Shown: positions 8,141 through 17,728, counted from the stretch's first letter. The stretch: 64,000 nt of DNA from Paralcaligenes ureilyticus (GCF_004346225.1 NZ_SMAJ01000016.1:41935-105934), one strand, 5' to 3'. The notes: generated by a model from the letters alone, not told the origin. Made by a program: numbers and translations.

Positions 8141-9554
8141 TAACGGCGCGTTCGGAATTTTCGATGGTTGCCGTATCGGTCAGTGCCGCGATAGATGCCA
8201 AGGGCACCGGCTTTAGGGGTGACCGAATGTGATACGCACCGACCTCGCTTGGCGACTTTCCCAACTCCGTTGAAAGAATTTGGGCGACCGTCAGACCACA
8301 CATACGACCTTGGCACGGCCCCATACCACAACGGCTGAAGAATTTGGTCTGATTTGGGCCAAGGCAGCCGAGGCGAGCCATCTCTCGAACGCGGGCGGCC
8401 GTAACTTCCTCACAGCGACAAACCACGGTCTCATCCGCAGGATTGGAAATCCACTCGGGTGGCCGATACAGTGCGTCCAGGAAAGGCCGGATTCGTAGCT
8501 GCTGCGCCACCACGCCGCGTAAGGAGGTGGCGCGGTGTTCACACTCCGTCGCGCTTAACCGACCCAAGGCCTGCCCGGCACCCAGAGCCGCGAGCGCGCC
8601 ATTAGGTTCTGCTGCGAGCGCGCCGGCGATCGCCGCACCGTCACCAGCAATACGAAAACCCGCGAGCGAAGTTTCACCCCAAACGTCGACCCGTGGGCAC
8701 CAGGCCAATTGAACAGAGTCCCAATAATGGTCAACCCTCAGAAGGCGGCTGAGTTGGGTGTTGGGCACCACCCCGTGATGCAGTAGCACGACATCGGCGT
8801 GCAAACGATGTTCAGTGCAATCGACCTTGAACGTCAGCGCTTGAACTCTCTCGCTGCCCTCGACGCGCAAGGACGTCGCCGCAGCGAACATCGGGACACT
8901 TGCTCGGCGAAGACGCGCCAACATGCGCAGACCTTTTACCAAGTAGGCATGTGCTCCCAGCGCAGCCGGCAGGTGTCGCAGCGCGCGCCAGCGATTGGTT
9001 GACGGCGAAGTTTCGACGATGCCAGCCAGCGAAACGCCCGCGTCCAGCAATTGGCAAGCGACAAGGAACAACAACGGTCCCGCCCCCGCGAGCACGACGC
9101 GGCCGGAAGGAACGGCGCTGGCGCTCTTCAACGCGATCTGAGCAGCTCCGGCGTTCAGTACACCGGGAAGCGTCCAGCCGGGGATCGGCGAGGCACGCTC
9201 CATAGCTCCGGTAGCGGCGATCAACTGGCGCGCACGGACCTGAAATGATTGGCCATTCTGCTGAGCGGTTACGGTGAGGTCTCGCGCAACGTCCCACACC
9301 ATCGCACCAAAGCGCAGTTCAACACCCGAGCGGCCGAGCCGATCCGTTAGCTCCTCCCCGTGCCGGTAGTCGGGCCCGAGCAAGGCGGCTACTGATGGAG
9401 GTACTGCGGTGATGTTGCGATAGATCTGGCCGCCCGGACGCGACTGCTCGTCGAGCAACAGTGTCTTCATCCCGAGCGAAGCTGCCATTAGCGCGGCCGA
9501 CATGCCAGCTGGGCCGGCGCCGATGATCACGAGGTCATGCGTCGATGCGTTCAT
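8136..9554 (-). CDS. FAD/NAD(P)-binding subunit of a heterotrimeric opine/amino-acid dehydrogenase (HcnB/OoxA/LhpE type)
   Basis: A 472-residue flavoprotein. The N-terminal dinucleotide fold is VIIGAGPAGMSAALMAASLG (about 10-29) with a following GGQIYR, and a second Rossmann motif VLAGAGPLLFLVACQ lies near residue 160. The C-terminus carries a BFD-like [2Fe-2S] domain: CRCEEV near 380 and SRCGMGPCQGRMCG near 410. This domain order is that of HcnB, opine oxidase OoxA and D-hydroxyproline dehydrogenase LhpE. It should act with the 103-residue ferredoxin-like subunit and the DAO-type subunit encoded just upstream; all three genes overlap. The substrate is unknown, but an N-substituted or D-amino acid delivered by the linked importer is likely. 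Confidence 0.88.
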   Translation of the reverse strand: MNASTHDLVIIGAGPAGMSAALMAASLGMKTLLLDEQSRPGGQIYRNITAVPPSVAALLGPDYRHGEELTDRLGRSGVELRFGAMVWDVARDLTVTAQQNGQSFQVRARQLIAATGAMERASPIPGWTLPGVLNAGAAQIALKSASAVPSGRVVLAGAGPLLFLVACQLLDAGVSLAGIVETSPSTNRWRALRHLPAALGAHAYLVKGLRMLARLRRASVPMFAAATSLRVEGSERVQALTFKVDCTEHRLHADVVLLHHGVVPNTQLSRLLRVDHYWDSVQLAWCPRVDVWGETSLAGFRIAGDGAAIAGALAAEPNGALAALGAGQALGRLSATECEHRATSLRGVVAQQLRIRPFLDALYRPPEWISNPADETVVCRCEEVTAARVREMARLGCLGPNQTKFFSRCGMGPCQGRMCGLTVAQILSTELGKSPSEVGAYHIRSPLKPVPLASIAALTDTATIENSERAVN

Positions 9555-9862
9555 TTACCATCTCCCACGTGGCGCGCTCCGGTGGGCAGACGTACCTGCA
9601 TGCCGGCATTCACCCGGACCATGCACGATTGAACATTCTGCGCACCGTCGACTTCGACTAGACACTCGAAGCACACACCCATAAGGCACAGCGGCGCGCG
9701 CGGCTGACCTGAGATAGGTGTATGCCGGAACGGTACTACGCCAGCGCTAAGCAGTGCGGTGGCAATCGTCTCGCCCTCACGGGCCGATATACGTCGCCCT
9801 TCGACATATATGTCGACCATGGGCCGTAGCTCATTCGCGGGGAGCGGCATCGTCTTAAACAT
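9551..9862 (-). CDS. [2Fe-2S] small subunit of the heterotrimeric dehydrogenase (HcnA/LhpF type)
   Basis: A 103-residue ferredoxin-like protein. It has the family opening V.IYVEGRRISAREGETIATALL and the cluster ligands in PLCLMGVCFECLVEVDG (C-x4-C-x2-C) plus a fourth Cys in QSCMVRV. It should relay electrons between the two FAD subunits encoded on either side. The start at 9862 is chosen because it overlaps the stop of the upstream DAO gene (ATG lies 3 bases before that TAA). The gene ends in an ATGA overlap with the next gene. A longer in-frame start at 9910 would lie deep inside the DAO gene. Confidence 0.87.
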   Translation of the reverse strand: MFKTMPLPANELRPMVDIYVEGRRISAREGETIATALLSAGVVPFRHTPISGQPRAPLCLMGVCFECLVEVDGAQNVQSCMVRVNAGMQVRLPTGARHVGDGK

Positions 9863-10970
9863 CGAAGCGCTCCGATTTGAATGTCTTGATGTCGGAAGGC
9901 TCAACGCCACTGCGCATCCAGTTCACGAGCGAACCCGCGTGCATAGACGCGAGTGTAATTCCACTGTGGCATGTGACGAGAAACGCCCCTGGGCAATCGC
10001 TGGATGCCTGGTAGATCGGGAACCCGTCCGGCGTCATGACACGCAGCGCGCCCCAGGCGCGGACCGCATTCACATTAGCCAGAATCGGAAAGTGACGGAT
10101 CGCCTGACGCGCGATGTGCGCGACCTGCTTTACCGTCGTACCGTCGTTCAAACCCACGTCCTCGTGCGAGTCGCCGATTTGCACTACACCGTCGGCGGTC
10201 TGACGCACGATAAGCGACGGATGACGCAGGAACGATTGCACCCGCTCGGTAACCACGATCTGCCCTCGATTGGGCATGACCGGTGCCCGCAGGCCGACCA
10301 TTGGCGCCAGGCCGCGATTGCCCAGGCCGGCGGCCAGCACCACACGGCCTGCGACATGCTCGGTGCCTCCAGCCCAAACGTGGAATGCACCGCGCCGGTG
10401 CTCGATGCGCTCACAGTGAACGCCGGCCGTCATTTCCCCGCCACGCAACTTGAAGCCTTGTACCAGAGAGAGCAAGAGTCGCAAAGGACTGACATGGCCG
10501 TCCAAAGGAGTAAAAATTGCGCCGATTACTTCGGATCCGACAAACGGCTCCATCTCGCGCAGCGTGCGGGAATCAAGTACTTCATACGGGTAGTGTCCGC
10601 CGATAGCGTCTCGTAGCAGCTCATGATCGGACACGCGACGGGCTAGATCTTGCTCATCCAGACACATCGTCAAACCGCCGATCTGCGAGAGTTGGAGGTC
10701 AATCCCGGTCAATGCCGCCAGCTCCTGCGCGAAGACAGGCCAACACTGCGCCGCGGCTCTGCTCCAGCGTGCATAGTCAATGTTGCCTAATCCCTTCCCT
10801 GACGCCCAGACAAGACCAAAATTGCCACGTGCGGCGCGAAATGCGTCATCGCCTTCATCTAGCAGGCGCACCCGTTCGCCGGATGTGACCAGGCCGTACG
10901 CGATAGCCATACCGACGACGCCGCCACCCACTACCAACGTATCGATGTCGCGAACTGTCTTCAATGTCAT
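9855..10970 (-). CDS. DAO-type FAD subunit of the heterotrimeric dehydrogenase (HcnC/OoxB/LhpB type)
   Basis: A 371-residue D-amino-acid-oxidase-family flavoprotein with the N-terminal FAD motif TLVVGGGVVGMAIAYGL (about 11-27) and the substrate-domain features GQIVVTER and the C-terminal GAFLVTCHSGITLA near 330-345. In HcnABC, opine oxidases and LhpBEF this subunit holds the amine-oxidising site. The start directly follows the dppF-type stop (TAA then ATG). Whether the substrate is an opine, a D-amino acid or a proline derivative cannot be decided here. Confidence 0.87.
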   Translation of the reverse strand: MTLKTVRDIDTLVVGGGVVGMAIAYGLVTSGERVRLLDEGDDAFRAARGNFGLVWASGKGLGNIDYARWSRAAAQCWPVFAQELAALTGIDLQLSQIGGLTMCLDEQDLARRVSDHELLRDAIGGHYPYEVLDSRTLREMEPFVGSEVIGAIFTPLDGHVSPLRLLLSLVQGFKLRGGEMTAGVHCERIEHRRGAFHVWAGGTEHVAGRVVLAAGLGNRGLAPMVGLRAPVMPNRGQIVVTERVQSFLRHPSLIVRQTADGVVQIGDSHEDVGLNDGTTVKQVAHIARQAIRHFPILANVNAVRAWGALRVMTPDGFPIYQASSDCPGAFLVTCHSGITLASMHAGSLVNWMRSGVEPSDIKTFKSERFDV

Positions 10971-11948
10971 TTACGCCACCACTGCATGACAGGCCACGGT
11001 GTGTCTTTCGGCAACCCAGGTCATCTCTGGCGTCTCTGAGCACTGCGCCATGGCAAGATGGCAGCGCGGGGCAAAGCGGCACCCTGAGGGTGGATTGATC
11101 GGCTTGGCAAGTTCGCCCATGATCTCAACCGGCTGTCGCCTATAGGTAGGATCTGGCACCGGAACTGCCGCCACCAAAGCACGCGTATAAGGATGCCGTG
11201 GCGAATTGACGAGATCGTGCGCGCTGGCTACTTCCACGAGCTGTCCGAGATACATCACCATCACCCGGTCGCAAAGATGAGTGAGAATTGAAAGGTCATG
11301 TGACACGTAGAGGCACGAGAATTTGAGCCTGGCCGAGAGGTCGCGCAGCAGATCCATGACATCTGCGCGAATCGATACGTCCAGCATGGAAACCGGCTCA
11401 TCGGCAATCACCAACCTCGGCTCCGGAATCAGCGCGGACGCAATGCCAACACGCTGGCGCTCTCCACCGCTCAACTGGTGAGGGTAGCGCTGCGCGTATC
11501 GCTCCGGGCGAAGCCCCACCAATGCCAGCATTTCAGGAACGCGACGCGCAATTTCGGCCTCGTCCCACAGCTTGAGTGCCCGCGGCGCCTCGGCCACGAT
11601 ATCGAAGACCTTGAGTCGCGGGTTGAGCGAGTCGAATGGATCCTGAAAGATCAACTGGACTTGCGCGCGATAACGTGCAAGCGCTGTCTTGCTCAAATGT
11701 GTGACGTTCTCACCGTCAAACACGATATTCCCACTCGTTGGATCGTCAAGTTTTGCGATCAGATTGCAAGCGGTGGACTTGCCACAGCCGGATTCGCCAA
11801 CGATGCCAAGTATCTCGCCCTCGTCAATGGAAAAGCTCATGTCCTCGAGCGGCTTGATCCAGCTAGGCGGTTGCCGGCGCAGCACGGCGCCGAGACTGCG
11901 TCCGAGGCTGAAGTGCTTTGTTAGGTGCTCTACGCTCAGGATTGCCAT
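10971..11948 (-). CDS. Dipeptide/opine ABC transporter ATP-binding protein, DppF/OppF-like
   Basis: A 325-residue ATPase with Walker [10 protein letters not shown] (about 49-57), signature LSGGERQRVGIASAL (about 163-177), Walker B LVIADEPVSMLD and the switch HDL in VSHDLSIL. The oligo-HPY C-terminal extension carries the Cys-bearing block PSGCRFAPRCHLAMAQC near residue 290. It is the second ATPase of the importer and overlaps its DppD-like partner by 13 bases. Confidence 0.92.
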   Translation of the reverse strand: MAILSVEHLTKHFSLGRSLGAVLRRQPPSWIKPLEDMSFSIDEGEILGIVGESGCGKSTACNLIAKLDDPTSGNIVFDGENVTHLSKTALARYRAQVQLIFQDPFDSLNPRLKVFDIVAEAPRALKLWDEAEIARRVPEMLALVGLRPERYAQRYPHQLSGGERQRVGIASALIPEPRLVIADEPVSMLDVSIRADVMDLLRDLSARLKFSCLYVSHDLSILTHLCDRVMVMYLGQLVEVASAHDLVNSPRHPYTRALVAAVPVPDPTYRRQPVEIMGELAKPINPPSGCRFAPRCHLAMAQCSETPEMTWVAERHTVACHAVVA

Positions 11949-12940
11949 GTCACCTTCTTCGCTGCGGCAGCGCGCATATACTCGATATCAGCAGTACGTA
12001 TGCAGGCTGACATATGATCGGGTTCGACTTCGATGGTAGCTGGCCGCCGCGCGTGACAGGTCTCGATCGCGAACGGACACCGCTCGCCAAAGCCGCATCC
12101 TTTGGGAGGGTCCGACAAGTCTGGTGGCGACCCAGGTATGGAAATTAGTTCGCGCCCCAGTTCAAGAATGCTGGGAAACGCATTCTTGAGGCCAAGGGTG
12201 TATGGGTGCTGAGAAGCAGCGAACAGCGCCGTAGTCGGTGCACTTTCAACCATCCGCCCGGAATACATTACACCAACCCGATCTGTCGTCTCAGCAATCA
12301 CTCCGATGTCGTGCGTGATGAGCAGAATCGACGACTTAATCCGTTGGCGGATTTCCCGGATACGGCCCAGAAGCCTTTCCTGCACCAGCACATCCAAACC
12401 AGTGGTTGGCTCGTCCATCACCAGCAGCGCGGGCTCGAAGGCTAAAGCCATGGCGATCATCGCGCGTTGGCGCATGCCACCCGAAAACTGATGTGGAAAC
12501 CGGTTCATCAGCTCCGACTGCAAGCCGACGATATCGAAGAGTTCGGCTACGCGTCCGCGGGCCTTGGCCGTGGAAACTTTCGAGTGGGCGCGGATTGCCT
12601 CAACAATCTGAGCCCCCACGCGCTGCGCCGGGTTGAGCGAATTCTGGGCACTCTGTGGCACCAACGCGATCTCGCGCATCAGGATCTCGCGCCGAAAGCG
12701 CGCCGGCACCATGGTGAGTAAGTCGTGTTCCCGGAAACGCAGCACATCCGCATCGATCCGGGCGGTTGGCGGCAGCAGCCGCAGCAAAGCTTTGACGACC
12801 GTCGATTTGCCACAACCGGACTCACCGACCAGGCCAAAGACTTCAGATTCGCTGATTGCCAGATCGAGTCCGTCGACGGCGCGCACATCCCCGTGGACGC
12901 TCCGATAAGTCACCCGCAGATTGCGAGCCTCGAGTAACAT
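11936..12940 (-). CDS. Dipeptide/opine ABC transporter ATP-binding protein, DppD/OppD-like
   Basis: About 334 residues from the start [14 protein letters not shown] at 12940. The open frame extends 61 codons further upstream, but that part lies inside the permease gene and does not look like protein of this family. Walker [10 protein letters not shown], signature [15 protein letters not shown], Walker [13 protein letters not shown] and a C-terminal oligo-HPY block with [16 protein letters not shown] are present. It forms the ATPase heterodimer with the DppF-like protein. Confidence 0.92.
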   Translation of the reverse strand: MLLEARNLRVTYRSVHGDVRAVDGLDLAISESEVFGLVGESGCGKSTVVKALLRLLPPTARIDADVLRFREHDLLTMVPARFRREILMREIALVPQSAQNSLNPAQRVGAQIVEAIRAHSKVSTAKARGRVAELFDIVGLQSELMNRFPHQFSGGMRQRAMIAMALAFEPALLVMDEPTTGLDVLVQERLLGRIREIRQRIKSSILLITHDIGVIAETTDRVGVMYSGRMVESAPTTALFAASQHPYTLGLKNAFPSILELGRELISIPGSPPDLSDPPKGCGFGERCPFAIETCHARRPATIEVEPDHMSACIRTADIEYMRAAAAKKVTWQS

Positions 12941-12941
12941 G

Positions 12942-13877
12942 CTAGCGGTCCCCCAATCGCGGGTTGGCGACAACTTCGTAAGCGCGGCTAACGAACACGA
13001 AGGCGCTGACGAGCAAAACGATCGCCGCCGATGGCGCGATGAACCACCACCAGGCGCTGCGTGTGTAGCCCGATGCCCATAAATCTTGCAGGATGCTGCC
13101 CCACGTAATCGCGTTGGGGTCACCGAAACCCAGGAAGCTGGCAGAGGCTTCGGTCACGATTGCCCAGGCGATGTTGAACGAGGTGTAAAGCAGCAGCAGC
13201 GGCAGGATGTTAGGGACAATGTGCCGGTAGATGATGCGCATATCACTCGCGCCTCGCGCCTTTGCGAAGGCTACATATTGGCGCTGTTTGATCGCCATCG
13301 TCTGGGCGCGCACTACGCGGGCGGATGTGCGCCAAACAATTACTACGATCGCCAACATCACGAAGCCGATGGAGCGCCCGAACAGAGAGATCAGTACGAT
13401 GATGAAAGGAAGGAACGGCATGCCGTAAACGATGTCTGTTAGGCGCATCAGGACGTTGTCGACACGGCCGCCGTAGTAGCCGGCAAACAATCCGATATTG
13501 GCGCCGATGACAATAGAAATCAGCCCGCTGAAGAGGCCGATGATCATTGTCGTGCGTGTGGCCACGATCATCTGCGAGAGCAGGTCACGTGCCAGATTGG
13601 TCGTGCCAAGCGGAAACTCAAAACTGGGAGGATGTAGCACCGCCATGCGTCCGTCCACCATCCGTAGCGACTCGTAGGGGTCGTGCGGCATCAGCCACGG
13701 GCCGAACACTGCCACGAGCGCTGCGACAACGATCACCACAGCGCCGAAACTACCCAGTCGGTCGGCTCGAATAATCCGCAAGTTGTTGGCCAACTCGCGG
13801 CGCAGCACGGCAACCCAGCGCAGCGCCCGGCCTCCTGCAGGAGGCACAGCAGGGGTTTCGAGGGGTTTGAGGATCAC
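12942..13877 (-). CDS. Dipeptide/opine ABC transporter permease, DppC-like
   Basis: A 311-residue permease with an N-terminal membrane helix (FGAVVIVVAALVAVFGPWL) and a cluster of five more. The conserved coupling loop FAKARGASDMRIIYRHIVPN is near residues 205-224. The start is a GTG at 13877 that overlaps the stop of the enolase-family gene (GTGA). It pairs with the DppB-like permease, from which it is separated by that enzyme gene. Confidence 0.9.
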   Translation of the reverse strand: MILKPLETPAVPPAGGRALRWVAVLRRELANNLRIIRADRLGSFGAVVIVVAALVAVFGPWLMPHDPYESLRMVDGRMAVLHPPSFEFPLGTTNLARDLLSQMIVATRTTMIIGLFSGLISIVIGANIGLFAGYYGGRVDNVLMRLTDIVYGMPFLPFIIVLISLFGRSIGFVMLAIVVIVWRTSARVVRAQTMAIKQRQYVAFAKARGASDMRIIYRHIVPNILPLLLLYTSFNIAWAIVTEASASFLGFGDPNAITWGSILQDLWASGYTRSAWWWFIAPSAAIVLLVSAFVFVSRAYEVVANPRLGDR

Positions 13878-15055
13878 CGTTGTGCCCCAAGAATGAAGCT
13901 GTCCACTGCTAGGCGACGAACGTGGGACTCGTCGACCTGGATACCCAGGCCAGCAGTGCTGGGCAGGTGCACCACCCCATCGCGCACGAACGAAGAGAAA
14001 TCGGTGGGATCCTCTGCAAGGCGCAAGGTCGACATATAGGCGTGCCCAAAGTCGACAAGGTTTCTAATAGTCACGGCGTGCTGCAACGAAGCTGCCTGCG
14101 TAATACCGAACTCCAGCATCGAATTCATATAGCAACGAATCCCGAAGGCCTCTGCCACTGCGGCGATGCGTTGGGCACGCAAGGGTCCGCCATTTTTGCT
14201 GCTCTTGATACTGAAAACACTAGCAGCCCTGTGAGCAGCGATCTGAGCGGCGTGCGCGAGTCCGACCACCGACTCATCCGCCGATATCGGCAACGTTCTG
14301 CCGCTAGCCAGCAGCGCCATGCCCTCGAGGTCGTCCTTTACTACGGGCTGTTCGACGAACGCAAGTTGAGAGCCACTAACCCCGTCCAGGAACTCCCGCG
14401 CTTCGTCGCGGCTCCAGCCCTGGTTGGCGTCGGCGATCAGCGCGACACGCTTCCCATAGCGTGCCTCAAGCGTAGCCACCCGCCGCACCTCATCACGCAC
14501 CGGTGATGCGCCCATCTTTAGCATGAAGCTCGAGAAGCCCTGAGCAGCCCGCTCGTCGATCACGCGAATATCATCCTCGGCGGTACCATTGTTGAGCGGC
14601 CACAGCACTGGAAGCGAATTGCGGAGCGTTCCACCCAGCAGCGTTGCAACCGGAACACGCAGCCGCTTGCCGAGAAGATCGAGCAGCGCCATGCTCACCG
14701 CACCTTTGGCACAAAGGTGCTTGGGCAGCAGTGCGTCCAGCACTGCATCAATGCGCCCCGGCTCGGGAGAAGCAGAAGCAAGCACCGCCGGCAATAGCGC
14801 TTCCTTAAGGGCCCTCGCGGCGTCGCCGGACGATTCTCCGGTAAAGGCCTCATTGGGATTGGCCTCTCCCCAAGCCTCAACGCCATCGGCGTCAGTCAGT
14901 TTGAGCAACACCGCGCGTGTTGCAGTCAACGTGCCGGTGGACAGCTTGTACGGCGTGACGAACGCAACTTCAATTTCGAACACCTCTGCCGCGATCACCG
15001 GTGCCATCGTCATAGTACTGATATTTTCTGCCATTCTGGTTCTTTCGGTAGTCAT
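13874..15055 (-). CDS. Enolase-superfamily enzyme (MLE / dipeptide-epimerase / hydroxyproline-metabolism-like)
   Basis: A 393-residue member of the mandelate racemase/muconate lactonizing enzyme group. The metal ligands are visible in IADANQGW (Asp), FVEQP (Glu) and SADES (Asp), and the two general bases appear as Lys in FMLKMG and in FSIKSSKNGG. The usual KxK motif reads MLK, so the first Lys of that pair is replaced by Met while the catalytic second Lys is kept. Relatives are cycloisomerases, racemases of N-acyl or dipeptide substrates, and cis-3-hydroxyproline dehydratases. The gene sits between the two permease genes with ATGA/GTGA overlaps on both sides, so it is an integral part of the operon. 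The reaction is unknown. Confidence 0.8.
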   Translation of the reverse strand: MTTERTRMAENISTMTMAPVIAAEVFEIEVAFVTPYKLSTGTLTATRAVLLKLTDADGVEAWGEANPNEAFTGESSGDAARALKEALLPAVLASASPEPGRIDAVLDALLPKHLCAKGAVSMALLDLLGKRLRVPVATLLGGTLRNSLPVLWPLNNGTAEDDIRVIDERAAQGFSSFMLKMGASPVRDEVRRVATLEARYGKRVALIADANQGWSRDEAREFLDGVSGSQLAFVEQPVVKDDLEGMALLASGRTLPISADESVVGLAHAAQIAAHRAASVFSIKSSKNGGPLRAQRIAAVAEAFGIRCYMNSMLEFGITQAASLQHAVTIRNLVDFGHAYMSTLRLAEDPTDFSSFVRDGVVHLPSTAGLGIQVDESHVRRLAVDSFILGAQR

Positions 15056-16032
15056 GTAGTTCCAATCCGGATGCGTGGGTCAAGAAGACTGTAGGAGAGA
15101 TCGGTGATGAAGTTCAACCCGATCACGACTGCTGCCATCACGAAGAAGGCCGCCTGCGCGACAGGGTAATCATGCTGCAAGGCAGCGTCGACCATGGCCT
15201 TGCCTAATCCCGGCCACGAAAATACGGTCTCGATCACGATCTGTCCGCCGATCGCAAAGCCCAAGATCAGCGAAGAAACCGTAACTACCGCCAGCAGTGC
15301 GTTGCGCGCCGCATGCCGGAACAGCACACGGTTCGGACTCAGTCCCTTTGCACGGGCGAATTCGACGAAATCCGAGCCCAGCACCTCGAGCATCGAATCG
15401 CGCATCACCAGCATCGGCGTGGTCATATAAAGTGCGGTGATCGTGAGCGTCGGCAAGAACAGGTGTTCTAGGAAATCCGCTGAGGTAACGAGCGCCCAGG
15501 TGCTGCCGCCGGGATCCGTGCCGGGCGTAAACATACCGCCCGTCGGAAACATATCCAACTGATAACTCAGCCCCATGAGCAGCAGGATTCCGATCACAAA
15601 CGGTGGTGCAGCCTGGCACACGAGCCCCACGACAGTCGCGCCGTTATCCAGTATGCCGCCGCGGCGTGCCGCCATCAGAACGCCGAGCACAACGCCAAAC
15701 GCAATCGCCAGGATAAGTCCGGTGCTCATCAGCAGCAAAGTGTTGAATAGCCAGTGGCCCAGCAGATTCGCGACCGGCTGGCCGCTCGTGAAAGACCGCC
15801 CCCACTCGAAAGTAACCAAGTTCTTCAGGTAGATGATGAACTGCTGCCACATTGGAAGATCCAGTCCAAAGGCATGCTTTAGCCGGATCTGTGCAGCCTC
15901 GTCGAGGGCGGGGCTGATGACCTGCGCAGTCGGGTCACCCGGCATCATCCGGAACAGGATGAAGAGAATCACTGCCACGCCCAACAGCGTAAGCATTGCC
16001 GATAAGAAACGGCGCGTCACGTACGCTGTCAT
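15052..16032 (-). CDS. Dipeptide/opine ABC transporter permease, DppB-like
   Basis: A 326-residue permease with the family N-terminus YVTRRFLSAMLTLLGVAVILF (first membrane helix) followed by the FRMMPGDP loop and five further helices. The coupling loop FVEFARAKGLSPNRVLFRHAARNALL is near residues 215-240. It is the second gene of the operon, 64 bases after the substrate-binding protein, and its stop overlaps the start of the enolase-family gene. Confidence 0.9.
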   Translation of the reverse strand: MTAYVTRRFLSAMLTLLGVAVILFILFRMMPGDPTAQVISPALDEAAQIRLKHAFGLDLPMWQQFIIYLKNLVTFEWGRSFTSGQPVANLLGHWLFNTLLLMSTGLILAIAFGVVLGVLMAARRGGILDNGATVVGLVCQAAPPFVIGILLLMGLSYQLDMFPTGGMFTPGTDPGGSTWALVTSADFLEHLFLPTLTITALYMTTPMLVMRDSMLEVLGSDFVEFARAKGLSPNRVLFRHAARNALLAVVTVSSLILGFAIGGQIVIETVFSWPGLGKAMVDAALQHDYPVAQAAFFVMAAVVIGLNFITDLSYSLLDPRIRIGTT

Positions 16033-16096
16033 TGGGTGATCCCGTGAAGGAGCAGGTTTCTAATGCGGGCGTTAGCAGCTCGCAATGCGCCGTGTT

Positions 16097-17728
16097 TCAC
16101 TGACCCTCCCCGCGCCGGTGTAGCAGTCGACCCTGCGGGCTCCATCCATAGCCGGCCTTCGCAAGAATATCGCGCGCCGTCTTCACGTCCTCGGCTGGAA
16201 CGGTGACGGCAGGGTTGTGCCAAAATTCATTAACGGGCGAGATAATTGATGCGCCGGGGTCGGCATAGCCAAGCAGGACCAGCTCCGAAATCATCTTGCG
16301 CGGCATCACATGATTGAGCGCCTGACGGAAGGCTGGATCGTCGAAAGGCTTGATCTTGTTGTTGTACGAAAGGTGATAGAGACCGTGGCTGCGATACCCC
16401 TTTGCAACCACGTTCTTTACGGCCTTCAAGCGATCGACAAGGGCTGGCGACAGGATATAGCGCGTGCGGTCGCATTCACCCCTCTCGATGGCGGCGGCCA
16501 GCGCGTCTTGGCTGCCGTAAACGATGCGAATCATGCCAGCGCACTTGGGCGGGTTAAAGTGCTCGCGGAACGCGCTGAACTTAATTTCCGAGCCGCGACG
16601 CCAGTAGTCAACCTTGAAAGGTCCGCTGCCGACCGGCTTATCGTTGGGTAACTTAAGCGGGTCATCAACGTTCGCGTTTTCCGGGATGCCTTCCCATATG
16701 TGTTTCGGGATGATAGACATCGCCGCCAGCACATTGGAGACGAACGGCGCCGATGGATCCTCGAGCCGAATGCGCACTGTATTAGCGCTAGGCAATTCCA
16801 CCGCGACGACGTTGTTGAGCGCAGTCAGGAAAAACGGTGCCTTCCACTTTTTATAATATTTAAAGCTGAACTGGACATCCTCGACCGTGACCGGCTTGCC
16901 GTCATGCCAGCGCATGTCCGAGCGAATCGTCAGGTCGATCGTCTTGTCATCGATCATCTTCATGCCAGTGGCCGCCCAAGGTACGGGTTTGCCGCCCGGC
17001 CCGATGCGAAAGAGCCGGTCATAGATGATGGCGAGTTCCGCGAATTCAGTCGAATCAACAACGGCGAGTGGGTTCAGGTGTTTCACGTCTGTGCTCGCGC
17101 CGGTGCGAGAAAGCCCGTCACCTACCGCTTCCATGTTAACGTCAGACCAAAAGCCACCGATACCTTCGCCGATCTGCGGAACCAGGCCTTTGAGTTTGTC
17201 CGAACGGTAAGCCATCGTGATCTGCGGATAGACCAGCACGGTGCCTGGTTGGTCTTTGAAGATGATCTCTTGCGCTTCGAACACCAGTTTCTTGCGATCC
17301 TCGATGTTCATCGTGTGGCTCTGGGCGATCGCTAGCGTATCCAAGCGGCCGTTCTTGTAGCCCATCCAGTTGAAGCCGCCGGGCTTGTACTCCCCGGAGT
17401 AGTGAACGCCGCGAATAAAGAAGTCGGGATCGATGCGGATCGACGTGCCTGTGAGATTGACCAGGAACATCTCGAAGTCATGCTCCATGATGACTTTTTG
17501 GATGCCTTGGTTGTAATCGATTGGATTGGCCTCAACTTCCCACCCGATAGACTTGCAGGACTGTGCCACAAGTCGCGCAATTTCTGGACGGGCTGGGTCG
17601 AACTGCGCGGTACAGGTCAAAATAGAACGCTTCGCCACTGGCGCTCCGATTTGTCGCGCATGCCCGATGCCACTAACGGCGGTTGCGGCAAGAGCTGCTG
17701 CGCTTTTTACGAATTCACGACGATCCAT
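16097..17728 (-). CDS. Dipeptide/opine ABC transporter substrate-binding protein, probable Tat substrate
   Basis: A 543-residue family-5 (DppA/OppA-type) periplasmic binding protein. The N-terminus MDRREFVKSAAALAATAVSG carries a twin arginine followed by a weakly hydrophobic stretch and AHAR-like processing region, which suggests Tat rather than Sec export; many relatives use Sec. The SBP_bac_5 core includes the block SDMRWHDGKPVTVEDVQFSF near residues 270-290. It is the first gene of the nine-gene operon and lies opposite a LysR gene with a shared 152-base control region. Confidence 0.87.
   Translation of the reverse strand: MDRREFVKSAAALAATAVSGIGHARQIGAPVAKRSILTCTAQFDPARPEIARLVAQSCKSIGWEVEANPIDYNQGIQKVIMEHDFEMFLVNLTGTSIRIDPDFFIRGVHYSGEYKPGGFNWMGYKNGRLDTLAIAQSHTMNIEDRKKLVFEAQEIIFKDQPGTVLVYPQITMAYRSDKLKGLVPQIGEGIGGFWSDVNMEAVGDGLSRTGASTDVKHLNPLAVVDSTEFAELAIIYDRLFRIGPGGKPVPWAATGMKMIDDKTIDLTIRSDMRWHDGKPVTVEDVQFSFKYYKKWKAPFFLTALNNVVAVELPSANTVRIRLEDPSAPFVSNVLAAMSIIPKHIWEGIPENANVDDPLKLPNDKPVGSGPFKVDYWRRGSEIKFSAFREHFNPPKCAGMIRIVYGSQDALAAAIERGECDRTRYILSPALVDRLKAVKNVVAKGYRSHGLYHLSYNNKIKPFDDPAFRQALNHVMPRKMISELVLLGYADPGASIISPVNEFWHNPAVTVPAEDVKTARDILAKAGYGWSPQGRLLHRRGEGQ

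Noticed and set aside
7951..8232. 93-codon plus-strand frame near 8 kb
   Set aside because: Opposite the RidA remnant and the 3' end of the FAD-subunit gene; arginine/serine-rich without motif.
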